Shown here: one piece after another, positions 56,992 through 64,000 of the stretch
Layout of the letters: each line of letters begins with the position of its first letter
Position numbering within the stretch: the stretch's first letter is position 1
DNA from: Lentimicrobiaceae bacterium
GTDB taxonomy: Bacteria; Bacteroidota; Bacteroidia; Bacteroidales; JALOCA01
Length of the DNA stretch: 64,000 nt
Direction: 5' to 3'
NCBI GenBank assembly: GCA_023227965.1
Contig: JALOCA010000010.1
Coordinates: 1-64,000, forward strand
Translations under genes and position numbers: made by a program
Notes under the pieces: model-generated
What the model was told of the DNA's origin: nothing
Seen by the model: the letters and a program-made list of their open reading frames with translations, nothing else
The model's database searches: none

Positions 56992-57915
56992 TTACTCTTT
57001 TCGCATTAAAGCCATAAAACAGTCTTCTATAGTCGCTTTTACCTGTTGAATATGTACGTCTGTGTGATTTTTTTCCTGACAAAACCGAATAATATCCTCG
57101 GTTACGATGTCGTTTGCCGAAGCCGACAGATGAATGGTATCGCCAAAGGCAAATGCCGATTTTATCCCAGGCAGTAGTCGTAGATCGTGAAGTAGCCGAT
57201 ACATATTGATAGCTTTCACAGCCCATAAAGATTCGCCATACTTATTCATAATTTCATCAGGGGTATTGATAATAAGTATTTTCCCTTTTTGAATCAGGGC
57301 AACCCTATCGCACAAACTTGCTTCATCCATGTAGGGGGTTGAAACAAAAATCGTAATTCCGTTACTTTTCAATTTTTTAAGCATTTCCCAGAATTCTTTC
57401 CTTGAAACAGCATCCACCCCGGTGGTAGGTTCATCCAAAAAAAGTACCAATGGCTTATGGATCAATGCACACGAAAGTGCCAACTTTTGCTTCATCCCAC
57501 CGGATAGTTTTGCCGCTTTTCGTTTTTTAAACGGTTCAATCTGCACATAAATATCGCGGATAAGAGAATAATTCTCCTCAACAGTAGTATGAAATGCTGA
57601 AGCAAAAAAACGAAGATTTTCTTCCACCGAAAGATCAGGATATAATGAAAATCTGCCCGGCATATATCCAACTATCTTCCGGATTTCCTTATAGTTTTTA
57701 ACCACATCCCAACCTTCTACAGAACAGGTACCTGCATTGGGAAGCAACAGTGTGGTGAGTATGCGGAAAAGGGTAGTTTTTCCTGCACCGTCGGGCCCTA
57801 TGCATCCAAACAATTCTCCTTTGGACACTTCAAGGTTAATGTTTTGCAAAGCATTAACCTTTCCATAATTTTTATCCACATTTTTTACAGAAACCGAGAT
57901 ATTGTTATCAGCCAT
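56992..57915 (-). CDS. ABC exporter ATPase (first of a pair)
   Basis: The 307-residue product has Walker A GPDGAGKTT (about residues 38-46), Q-loop GYMPGRFSLYPDLSV, signature KLSGGMKQKLALSCA (about 140-154), Walker B LVLFLDEPTTGVD and an H-loop in which VSTPYMDEAS carries P in place of the usual histidine. That substitution would weaken hydrolysis at this site and leave the partner ATPase as the active one, a common asymmetry in heterodimeric exporters. A C-terminal domain of about 80 residues follows. It starts 44 bases after the DUF2147 gene. Confidence 0.93.
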   Translation of the reverse strand: MADNNISVSVKNVDKNYGKVNALQNINLEVSKGELFGCIGPDGAGKTTLFRILTTLLLPNAGTCSVEGWDVVKNYKEIRKIVGYMPGRFSLYPDLSVEENLRFFASAFHTTVEENYSLIRDIYVQIEPFKKRKAAKLSGGMKQKLALSCALIHKPLVLFLDEPTTGVDAVSRKEFWEMLKKLKSNGITIFVSTPYMDEASLCDRVALIQKGKILIINTPDEIMNKYGESLWAVKAINMYRLLHDLRLLPGIKSAFAFGDTIHLSASANDIVTEDIIRFCQEKNHTDVHIQQVKATIEDCFMALMRKE

Positions 57916-57959
57916 CGTAGATGGATTAATTTCCAGATTATCTTTTTACGTAAAACATG

Positions 57960-58418
57960 CTATTGCTGGGTTCGTGTCCACTCGGTTGTTCTGCCTAATC
58001 CCATCCACGATTTGCCAATATAACCTCTAACCATCAATTTATCAAGTTTTTCCATTCTAATCTTACAATTGTACGCCTTTCCTTCCTTGGGATCGTAAAT
58101 GGTTCCTTCCACCCATTGCCCGTCTTCCCAAATAAAATGGCTCATAATAATCAGCCCGAGCGTAGGACGGTTGCGTTTGGTGGGGTCTGGATTTCGTTTG
58201 TCAAGCTTGGGTTTATGGGTTTCGGTGTCAATAGGTTCTTTCAGCCATATTATTTTACCATAATATTTATCTTTTTGTTTATAAATTTCTATTTTGGCAT
58301 CTTTTTCACCGTTAAACCAAATCCCCACTACATCATGGGCTTTAATTGTTTGTGCGAAGAGACTCTCTCCCCATAACATTACGATAATTACATAAAATAA
58401 GCAACTAATTTTTTTCAT
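57960..58418 (-). CDS. DUF2147 secreted protein inside the efflux operon
   Basis: The 152-residue product starts with a signal peptide (MKKISCLFYVIIVMLWGESLFA) and the mature part matches DUF2147: DVVGIWFNGEKDAKIEIYKQ, YYGKIIWLKEP, LGLIIMSHFIWEDGQWVEGT, IYDPKEGKAYNCKIRME and LMVRGYIGKSWMGLGRTTEW. DUF2147 proteins form small periplasmic beta-barrels of unknown function, perhaps binding lipids. Its place between the membrane-fusion gene (11 bases upstream) and the first ATPase gene is unusual and suggests that it works with this exporter. Confidence 0.85.
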   Translation of the reverse strand: MKKISCLFYVIIVMLWGESLFAQTIKAHDVVGIWFNGEKDAKIEIYKQKDKYYGKIIWLKEPIDTETHKPKLDKRNPDPTKRNRPTLGLIIMSHFIWEDGQWVEGTIYDPKEGKAYNCKIRMEKLDKLMVRGYIGKSWMGLGRTTEWTRTQQ

Positions 58419-58429
58419 ATTATCTATTT

Positions 58430-59326
58430 TTAATTAAGTTTATTAATTGAAAAATTTACTTCACCTGGCATAGAAATTTTAAGGGTTCCGTCGTTTACCA
58501 CCCTTACTTTCAAGGCATACACCAGGTTAACCCTTTCTTCCTTGGTCTGAATAATTTTGGGAGTGAACTCCGCCTTATCGGAAATCCAGCAAACGATGCC
58601 TTCCATATTTCGGTTTTCCTTTTCATTTTTATCAACCATAACCTGCACCTTTTGCCCTAAGGAGATACTGGATAGTTGTGCACCGCTGATGTACACTTTT
58701 AGATATATATTCCTCAAATCGGCTATTTTATACAAAGCTTTCCCGAGGGTAGTAATTTCGTTTTCTTCTGCATATTTACTTAATATAGTGCCTTCAACGG
58801 GGTTAATCAGAATGCATTTTTTCAATGAAAGGTTTGCCTGAGCTATTTGTTTGGTGATGGAATGGATTTCTTCATTAATTCCGGAATATTGACTGACAAT
58901 GGAGGCAATTTGTTTTTCAACCAAACGTATGCTGGCATTTATATCATCTAATTGCTTGGTAGTTGCAGCATTGTCCTTTATTAATTGTTCCACCCGGTTT
59001 TTTTCTATAAGCAGATTGTCTTTTTGCTGCAATTGAACATCTACCTGTGAAGCCACGTTGCCCAGCTTTGCTGTAATGGCTTTTCGCTGTGCTACGAGTA
59101 CCTGTTTTTTCAGGGAAATGTCTGCCGAATCAATATAGCCCACAATGGTGTTAGCCGCCAGGCTTTGTCCTTCTTCAATGTTAAATTTCAGCAATTTGCC
59201 AGTGGCTTCTGCCGAAATGGTAATTTCTGTGGCTTCAAAATTTCCGTAAGCATCCGATTTTTCTTTTTCGAGAGAACAAGATGATAAAAATGTTATAAAA
59301 ATAAAATATAAATATATTTTTTTCAT
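58430..59326 (-). CDS. HlyD-type membrane fusion lipoprotein
   Basis: Membrane fusion proteins bridge the inner-membrane transporter and TolC. The 298-residue product has a lipoprotein signal with lipobox LSSC (Cys17), a beta-barrel/lipoyl half (NFEATEITISAEATGKLLKF, with IEEGQSLAANTIVGYID), a long coiled-coil hairpin at about residues 75-170 and the second lipoyl half (ILINPVEGTILSKYAEENEI). It ends in INKLN after a short beta domain (NDGTLKISMPGEVNF). Starts 11 bases after the TolC gene. Confidence 0.92.
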   Translation of the reverse strand: MKKIYLYFIFITFLSSCSLEKEKSDAYGNFEATEITISAEATGKLLKFNIEEGQSLAANTIVGYIDSADISLKKQVLVAQRKAITAKLGNVASQVDVQLQQKDNLLIEKNRVEQLIKDNAATTKQLDDINASIRLVEKQIASIVSQYSGINEEIHSITKQIAQANLSLKKCILINPVEGTILSKYAEENEITTLGKALYKIADLRNIYLKVYISGAQLSSISLGQKVQVMVDKNEKENRNMEGIVCWISDKAEFTPKIIQTKEERVNLVYALKVRVVNDGTLKISMPGEVNFSINKLN

Positions 59327-59337
59327 ACAAATATTAT

Positions 59338-60606
59338 TTAATATATTCCATTAGTAATAAGATAATCGGCTATTGATTTTTCGAGTTGAATTTTATGACT
59401 TTCCATATTAAGTTTTGCCTGTAACATATTATTAAGCTCAGTAACATATTCAGTAGACGTAATCACTCCGTTATCGAGCTGTGAAGAGCAAGTTTGAACA
59501 ATGGAAGACCGCAAAGCAATAATTTCCTTATCTTTTTCTATTAGTTCAACATATTTACTAACGTTGTGTTTTTGTTGCTCGGATAGTATTTTTATATTTT
59601 TATTAAAATTGTTTTTTTGCGATTCCACAATTTTTTTCTGTACATCGAGCCATTGGTTATCTTTTTTATTTTGATTCCAATTCCATATGTTCCAGCTGAG
59701 TTTTGCCCCAATTAGGTAGTATGTATCGAAATCGGCTTTAAACATATCCAAGCCAGGTCTTCCGTATCCAGCTTGGCCAATGGCAACCAGGCGGGGCATG
59801 GTTTTTACCCTGTTAAGGCTTTTCATGGCATCCAGTCTTCGCATCTGCATGTCGAATACATTCATTTCTATCCTTTTATTTTCGAATACACAGGAAGCGG
59901 CATTGTTTGTGGGAAGTACAAACACCGTGGAATCGTCAATTGTTTCACCTATCATTTCGCCCAGAACTGCCAGTAAGCCCTTCCGTCCTTCCTGAATTTC
60001 CACTATCTGTTGTTCAATCCTTAACATTTCAGCTTTCAGGATGTTTGCATTAGAGGGCAAAACAATACCATTGCGTATGCCTGATTCCGTTTTGTCCAGT
60101 TTATTTTGCAAATCTTTTAAATTTACTTTGAGGAGTTTTTCATTTTCCTGCAAAAGCAAAACGGTAAAAAACGACTGGCTGATTTTGTCTTTTATCTGGT
60201 ACAAATCTGCTTCTAATTTCTGCTGATCAACCTGTAATGTTATTTTTTCAATATTTTTTAGTTGACGGGTATTTCCGCCGTCATAAACATTCTGGTTTAT
60301 GTCGAGGGTCATTTTGTATTGGTCCTTCTTCATTTCCTCAATCTGCAGACCTGGAATTTTTACAGGTATGCTGGTAATGTCGCTTTGCAGGGTTGCCTGT
60401 CCGTTCAGATAAATTGCAGGCATATAATTAATATTCAAACCTTTTAATTTAAAATCCATAGCGTCAGGCAACCATTGCCGTTGTTTTACCAAAGGGGAAT
60501 TATCTGTTGCACGTTGTATACAATACGCAAGGGTAAAGGGTTGTGAATGCTGGGCAAAAGAGGCAGTTCCCCAAAATATTAGAAGAAAAAACAGAGTATG
60601 TTTCAT
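59338..60606 (-). CDS. TolC-family outer-membrane efflux protein
   Basis: The 422-residue product starts with a signal peptide (MKHTLFFLLIFWGTASFAQ) and has the two repeated helical halves of the TolC family, with LAYCIQRATDNSPLVKQRQW at the start of the first and KLSWNIWNWNQNKKDNQW near residue 300 in the second. The outer-membrane strands (INYMPAIYLNGQATLQ; LVAIGQAGYGRPGLDMF) sit at the usual places. With the fusion protein, two ATPases and two permeases it completes a tripartite exporter. It is 24 bases after the TetR gene. Confidence 0.92.
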   Translation of the reverse strand: MKHTLFFLLIFWGTASFAQHSQPFTLAYCIQRATDNSPLVKQRQWLPDAMDFKLKGLNINYMPAIYLNGQATLQSDITSIPVKIPGLQIEEMKKDQYKMTLDINQNVYDGGNTRQLKNIEKITLQVDQQKLEADLYQIKDKISQSFFTVLLLQENEKLLKVNLKDLQNKLDKTESGIRNGIVLPSNANILKAEMLRIEQQIVEIQEGRKGLLAVLGEMIGETIDDSTVFVLPTNNAASCVFENKRIEMNVFDMQMRRLDAMKSLNRVKTMPRLVAIGQAGYGRPGLDMFKADFDTYYLIGAKLSWNIWNWNQNKKDNQWLDVQKKIVESQKNNFNKNIKILSEQQKHNVSKYVELIEKDKEIIALRSSIVQTCSSQLDNGVITSTEYVTELNNMLQAKLNMESHKIQLEKSIADYLITNGIY

Positions 60607-60630
60607 TGCAAAAGCCTTTTAAACCAAAAT

Positions 60631-61263
60631 TTATACAACGGGTTTTAACGATTCCATCATTATAGAAGGGATTAAATCAATTCGTTCATTAATAAAGCTA
60701 TTGTATTCGATATTGGCAAAATTTAAAATCACACCTTCAATAATCGGGCGTGCGACAAATGGAAAAATTGTAAGAGACAAAAGGTTTACAATAATCTGGC
60801 AAGGTGCCATCGGACGGATATTACCTTGTTCTATTTCTTTATTTATCTGGTCGAAAAAAACTTTGGGTATTTCCGCAGAGTTTTTTAATGTTCCTCCTTG
60901 TTTAATATAACTGACTATTTTTTCGGGATGGCGGTTTAATTCATGTAAGATAAATGAAGGGATAAAAGGATTTTCGAAAAACATTTTAGAATAGGCTTTT
61001 GCGAATAAAATAAATTTTTCCCTCAGGGGCAGTTCGTTATTAAGTATGCCTAATACCTGAGGAACGAATTTTGAAAAAGTATCATTGAATACAGCATCAA
61101 ATAACTTTTCTTTACTTCTGTAGTAGTAATGTAAAAGCGATTTATTTATCTGCGCTACATCGGCAATATTCTGCATTCGTGTTCCATCGAAGCCTTTTTC
61201 GAGGAAGACTTTTTTTGCAGCCTCCATTATTTGGGTTTCTGTATTCATTATTTTCTCTTCCAT
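60631..61263 (-). CDS. TetR/AcrR family regulator of the exporter operon
   Basis: The 210-residue product has a TetR-type N-terminal DNA-binding domain (IMEAAKKVFLEKGFDGTRMQ, IADVAQINKSLLHYYYRSKE) and a helical ligand-binding C-terminal domain of about 145 residues. It is the first gene of the seven-gene unit that continues with tolC, hlyD, DUF2147, two ATPases and two permeases, with gaps of 2-44 bases, so it probably represses its own operon. A perfect 17-base palindrome overlaps the predicted transcription start upstream (61299-61315). The inducer is unknown, presumably an exported compound. Confidence 0.92.
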   Translation of the reverse strand: MEEKIMNTETQIMEAAKKVFLEKGFDGTRMQNIADVAQINKSLLHYYYRSKEKLFDAVFNDTFSKFVPQVLGILNNELPLREKFILFAKAYSKMFFENPFIPSFILHELNRHPEKIVSYIKQGGTLKNSAEIPKVFFDQINKEIEQGNIRPMAPCQIIVNLLSLTIFPFVARPIIEGVILNFANIEYNSFINERIDLIPSIMMESLKPVV

Positions 61264-61298
61264 ATCTGCATTGTTTAAATTAAATTTTTTAGTTTAAT

Positions 61299-61315
61299 TT
61301 TTAGTTTAACTAAAA
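61299..61315 (-). promoter_or_regulatory. Palindromic operator for the TetR-family regulator
   Basis: TTTTAGTT-T-AACTAAAA is a perfect palindrome with an odd centre. An adjacent TAGTTTAA copy (61290-61297) repeats its core. The -7 element TATTTTTG (61319-61326) lies just before it, so a bound repressor would cover the transcription start. It is typical in size and place for a TetR-family operator. Confidence 0.6.
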
Positions 61316-61318
61316 GGA

Positions 61319-61326
61319 CAAAAATA
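61319..61326 (-). promoter_or_regulatory. -7 element TATTTTTG of the efflux operon
   Basis: Full match to TAnnTTTG, 56 bases before the TetR-gene start codon. The -33 position has no clear TTG, which fits a controlled weak promoter. Confidence 0.45.
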
Positions 61327-61378
61327 AAACATTTTTTAATAGAAAAAATAAAAAGCTATTTTTTTTATTCCAAATATA

Positions 61379-61412
61379 AAAAGCGCATAACCATATGATT
61401 ATGCGCTTTTTA
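61379..61412 (-). terminator. Terminator after the LysM transglycosylase gene
   Basis: Arms AAAAGCGCATAA and TTATGCGCTTTT form a perfect 12-base-pair hairpin 21 bases beyond the stop at 61433, with A/T runs on both flanks. Confidence 0.85.
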
Positions 61413-61432
61413 TTGTACAAAAATAATTTAAT

Positions 61433-63154
61433 TTATCCTACTACGGGAATTTTAATTTTTTGTCCGGGTTTTAGTTGATTTGAATTAAGAATGTTATTTA
61501 TCTGTTTGATTTGATTTACTGTAACACCCGGATATTTATTGGCAATTCCCCACAGTGTGTCGCCGATTTGTACGGTGTAATGGGTAAAACGTTCTTTTAC
61601 AAGCTGTTTTTCAGTACTATCCGTAATATTTTGCTGAGATTTTTGATTGGGGTCAATTGGTGCAGGACCCGAAACTATTAATTGTTGCCCGGGATGTATT
61701 GTAGTTTCTTTGAGATCGTTCCAAACGATAATATCTTTTACCGAACACTTATATTGGCTGGCTATGACAGCAAGGTGTTCGCCGGAAATTACAGTATGGT
61801 AAACGGTTTCCCTGTTACTTGCTGCTACCTGGCTGGGGTCTTTATCAAGTGAAGGAGAATCCTGCAGCACTGCTTCCCTATACACTACAAGTCGCTGTCC
61901 TCGTTTTATATAGCTCTTTCTGAGGTGATTCCAGCGTTTTAAATCTCCCATCGAACATCCATAACGTTTTGCCACCATTGCAAGGGTTTCGCCATTTTTT
62001 ACTTTATGAAATATTTTTTCGGATGCAGGTGCATTTTTAAGTAAAGAAAGTAGTTTTTCCCTTTCTACCCCTTTTGAAGTGGTATATTGATACAGGGCTG
62101 TTTCGTTATTGATAAAATCGGCTATATATTTTTGGGGAAGTCTTAAATAATAGGTTTCGTCCTTGGTAGAAGGAATAATTCCACGCATGTAGCAGGGATT
62201 CAGAAAATCAATATCTTCTCTGGGAATATTGAGTTTCTCGCTTATTTGATCAAAGGAAACCACATCCTTAACAGCAACGGTATCAATTTCGTAATGCATA
62301 AAAGCCGGAGCTATGGGATAAATATTATGTTCGGTGGCATAATTAATAACGTAGTTTACTGCTATAAATGCAGGCACATACCCTTGAGTTTCGCGTGGGA
62401 GGTAGGGTTTTATCTGCCAGAAATTCATTTTTCCACCCGAACGGCGTATGGCTTTGTTTACATTCCCCGGTCCTGAATTATATGCTGCTAATACTAACAA
62501 CCAATCGTTATATATTTTATAAAGATCTTTCATATGCCTGCAGGCAGCCACGGTTGATTTGTACGGGTCGCGTCTGTCATCTACAAAGGAGGTAACTTTC
62601 AGCCCGTACGGTTTACCTGTTCCATACATAAACTGCCATAATCCCGATGCTCCCACTTTTGATTTTGCTTTTGGAATCAAAGCGGATTCAATTATAGCAA
62701 GGTATTTTAATTCGAGTGGCATATCAAAACGGTCGAGTTGTTCCTCAAATAAAGGAAAATAAAATTCCATTAAGCCTAACATACGAGCGGTAAGTCCCTT
62801 ACGTTTAACTGCATATAAATCAATATACTGTTTGACGTCTTTGTTATAAGTAAGCTCGATGGGTGATTTCGCATTGAGCAACGCAATACGTTCAAAATAA
62901 ATAGAATCAGAATAAGTGGGGGTAAAGTCGGGGGGAAAGTTGTACTTGTTTAAGCGGGCTATCTCGGTTGTAAATGATGAATTTTCGAAATATTTATAAT
63001 TGGATAAACTATCAAGCATTGCTACTATGGGGTCGTCCTGTATAAATTCCTGCTTGGTTTTTATTGAATCATCAACCGGAATAAACCTACCAGCCGATAA
63101 TGATTCAGTAAAAAAAGCAAATACCAATATTATCAGTAAATAACTGTGTTTCAT
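61433..63154 (-). CDS. Lytic transglycosylase with three LysM domains (MltD-like)
   Basis: The 573-residue product has a signal peptide (MKHSYLLIILVFAFFTESLS), a lytic transglycosylase domain at about 115-260 (LKYLAIIESALIPKAKSKVG with the catalytic glutamate, ASGLWQFMYGTGKPYGLKV, LLVLAAYNSGPGNVNKAI) and three LysM repeats. The LysM repeats begin with FHKVKNGETLAMVAKRY (about residue 392), YHTVISGEHLAVIASQY (about 455) and HYTVQIGDTLWGIANKY (about 529). LysM domains bind the glycan of peptidoglycan and position the enzyme. It fits MltD-type remodelling enzymes of this phylum. A strong hairpin terminates it. Confidence 0.93.
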   Translation of the reverse strand: MKHSYLLIILVFAFFTESLSAGRFIPVDDSIKTKQEFIQDDPIVAMLDSLSNYKYFENSSFTTEIARLNKYNFPPDFTPTYSDSIYFERIALLNAKSPIELTYNKDVKQYIDLYAVKRKGLTARMLGLMEFYFPLFEEQLDRFDMPLELKYLAIIESALIPKAKSKVGASGLWQFMYGTGKPYGLKVTSFVDDRRDPYKSTVAACRHMKDLYKIYNDWLLVLAAYNSGPGNVNKAIRRSGGKMNFWQIKPYLPRETQGYVPAFIAVNYVINYATEHNIYPIAPAFMHYEIDTVAVKDVVSFDQISEKLNIPREDIDFLNPCYMRGIIPSTKDETYYLRLPQKYIADFINNETALYQYTTSKGVEREKLLSLLKNAPASEKIFHKVKNGETLAMVAKRYGCSMGDLKRWNHLRKSYIKRGQRLVVYREAVLQDSPSLDKDPSQVAASNRETVYHTVISGEHLAVIASQYKCSVKDIIVWNDLKETTIHPGQQLIVSGPAPIDPNQKSQQNITDSTEKQLVKERFTHYTVQIGDTLWGIANKYPGVTVNQIKQINNILNSNQLKPGQKIKIPVVG

Positions 63155-63251
63155 GAAATTCTTTTTTCTACGCTTAAATAACGAGCCTTCAATCTTTTAT
63201 CACGAAAGCAATCCTATACAATAACAATAAAAAGCCCGATTTATTGCCCTA

Positions 63252-63259
63252 CAAAAATA
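63252..63259 (-). promoter_or_regulatory. -7 element TATTTTTG upstream of the LysM transglycosylase
   Basis: Full TAnnTTTG match about 98 bases before the start. No TTG at the standard distance. Confidence 0.3.
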
Positions 63260-63407
63260 AGTTACAAAAATTAAAAAATCCAGTTTTTAGAAAGGATAGA
63301 ATAAAAATAAATTAGTAATTTGCTGTATTAAAAATAATTAACAATCAAATTGTGAATAAATTATTTTCCGGAAAATGATAATGCAGAAACTAAAAAGTCC
63401 AATCTGA

Positions 63408-63578
63408 TTATTGTTCCTTGTTTTTATCTTCTTCTTTATTTTCTCCTTTAGATGCATCTTTAAATTCGCGGATGCCTTTGCCCAAACCCCGCATTAATTC
63501 GGGGATTTTTTTGCCACCAAAAAGCAAAACAACTACCAAAACGATAAGAAGTATTTCAGTTACACCAAATTTACCCAT
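63408..63578 (-). CDS. tatA: Sec-independent translocase subunit TatA/E
   Basis: A 56-residue protein, start ATG at 63576-63578 (MGKFGVTEILLIVLVVVLLF) and stop at 63408-63410. It has the Tat signature: one short N-terminal helix with GVTEILLI, then the conserved FGGKKIPELMRGLGKGIREF amphipathic helix and a charged tail (KGENKEEDKNKEQ). TatA forms the pore for folded twin-arginine substrates. It is co-oriented with, and just downstream of, an EnvC-like peptidase gene. tatC is not in the window. Confidence 0.93.
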   Translation of the reverse strand: MGKFGVTEILLIVLVVVLLFGGKKIPELMRGLGKGIREFKDASKGENKEEDKNKEQ

Positions 63579-63628
63579 GATTTCCTTATTTTTTTACAAA
63601 ATTAATAATAATTGAATAACTATTGTAT

Positions 63629-64000
63629 TTATCTGGCTATCCATGAAGCCGGGTTTAAGGTTGTTTTTCCTTTCCATAATTCAAAATGCAATTCTGTTTT
63701 TCGGCTTTCAGGATGGGTGTAAACCGATCCGAGGTTTTGCTTAGTTGACACTTTTTCGCCTTTGGATACATATACCTCCGAAAGGTTGGAATATACTGTA
63801 AGAAACTCTCCATGGCTAATGATTACCACGTGGTTATAATTAGGTATAGTTATTACGCTGGAAACAGTACCTTCAAAAACAGAGCGAACTTTGGCACCGG
63901 GGTGGGTGGTTATGTTTATTCCGTTGTTTTTGATTTTTATCCCTTTTAGCAATGGGTGCTCATGCTCACCATAACTGCCTGAAATAAATCCATTTTCGCT
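63629..64000 (-). CDS. EnvC-like M23 peptidase (5' part cut by window edge)
   Basis: The minus-strand frame is open from position 64000 to a stop at 63629, so only the C-terminal 123 codons are seen. The visible part is the M23/LytM domain: GSYGEHEHPLLKGIKI, NITTHPGAKVRSVFEGTVSS, HVVIISHGEFLTVYSNLSEV and ELHFELWKGKTTLNPASWI. The usual zinc-binding H-x-x-x-D histidine of active enzymes looks replaced (EHEHP region in place of GxRxHP..H/GxD), as in degenerate EnvC-type activators of amidases, so it may regulate cell division hydrolases and not cut peptidoglycan itself. It is followed by tatA after 50 bases. Confidence 0.9.
   Translation of the reverse strand, partial: SENGFISGSYGEHEHPLLKGIKIKNNGINITTHPGAKVRSVFEGTVSSVITIPNYNHVVIISHGEFLTVYSNLSEVYVSKGEKVSTKQNLGSVYTHPESRKTELHFELWKGKTTLNPASWIAR

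Noticed and set aside
56990..57226. N-terminal extension of the second exporter ATPase
   Set aside because: These bases encode the end of the first ATPase in another frame. The ATG at 56989 directly after that gene's stop is the real start.

Overview
The window looks like chromosomal DNA from an anaerobic or facultatively anaerobic member of the Bacteroidota, most likely class Bacteroidia. Seen directly: a complete porP-gldK-gldL-gldM-gldN type IX secretion locus, Bacteroidota-restricted families such as DUF4271, several promoters of the Bacteroidota type (TTTG, 19 bases, TAnnTTTG), few Shine-Dalgarno sequences and AT-rich intergenic DNA. Fermentative genes (acetate kinase, 3-hydroxybutyryl-CoA dehydrogenase) and an FNR-type regulator with all four cluster cysteines suggest low-oxygen life. 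Genus cannot be told from the sequence.

Layout. 1-7.7 kb: 3' part of recG, then the type IX secretion genes on the minus strand. 7.9-13.4 kb: a YitT-family membrane protein, an FNR-like regulator, and divergent from it a five-gene operon (soluble ABC ATPase, GTPase, cysteine desulfurase, DUF6356 protein, cysteine-rich Fe-S protein) that I read as a metal-cofactor assembly cassette with no established name. 13.4-24.5 kb: an accessory region with a type II restriction-modification pair (AccI-like), an HNH protein, an unknown helical protein, a 21-bp tandem repeat array, a hairpin-bearing repeat family in two places, an MmeI-like type IIG restriction enzyme, and a DUF3800 gene bracketed by a 73-bp direct duplication. 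24.5-29 kb: DAHP synthase with an unusual RPE-like/CBS fusion, then ackA and hbd. 29.2-35.4 kb: DUF4271, hemD, rnpA, yidD, an S41 protease, an O-antigen-ligase-like protein and cdd. 35.4-38.5 kb: rodA and PBP2. 38.6-52 kb: mostly housekeeping genes (dusB, corA, DAHP synthase-chorismate mutase, asnS, rpoN) with a LuxE-like protein and a HEFGH metallopeptidase. 52-64 kb: a CAU tRNA, an MltF-like transglycosylase, an eight-gene TetR-controlled efflux/ABC-2 export operon, a LysM transglycosylase, tatA and the 3' part of an EnvC-like M23 peptidase.

The two most unusual coherent units are the FNR-flanked metal-cofactor operon (8.8-13.4 kb) and the RPE-like/CBS plus DAHP synthase pair (24.5-26.5 kb). 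The accessory island shows clear traces of duplication and repeat-mediated rearrangement. No CRISPR array, rRNA or intact insertion sequence was seen. Function assignments rest on motif recognition by eye; no database search was run.
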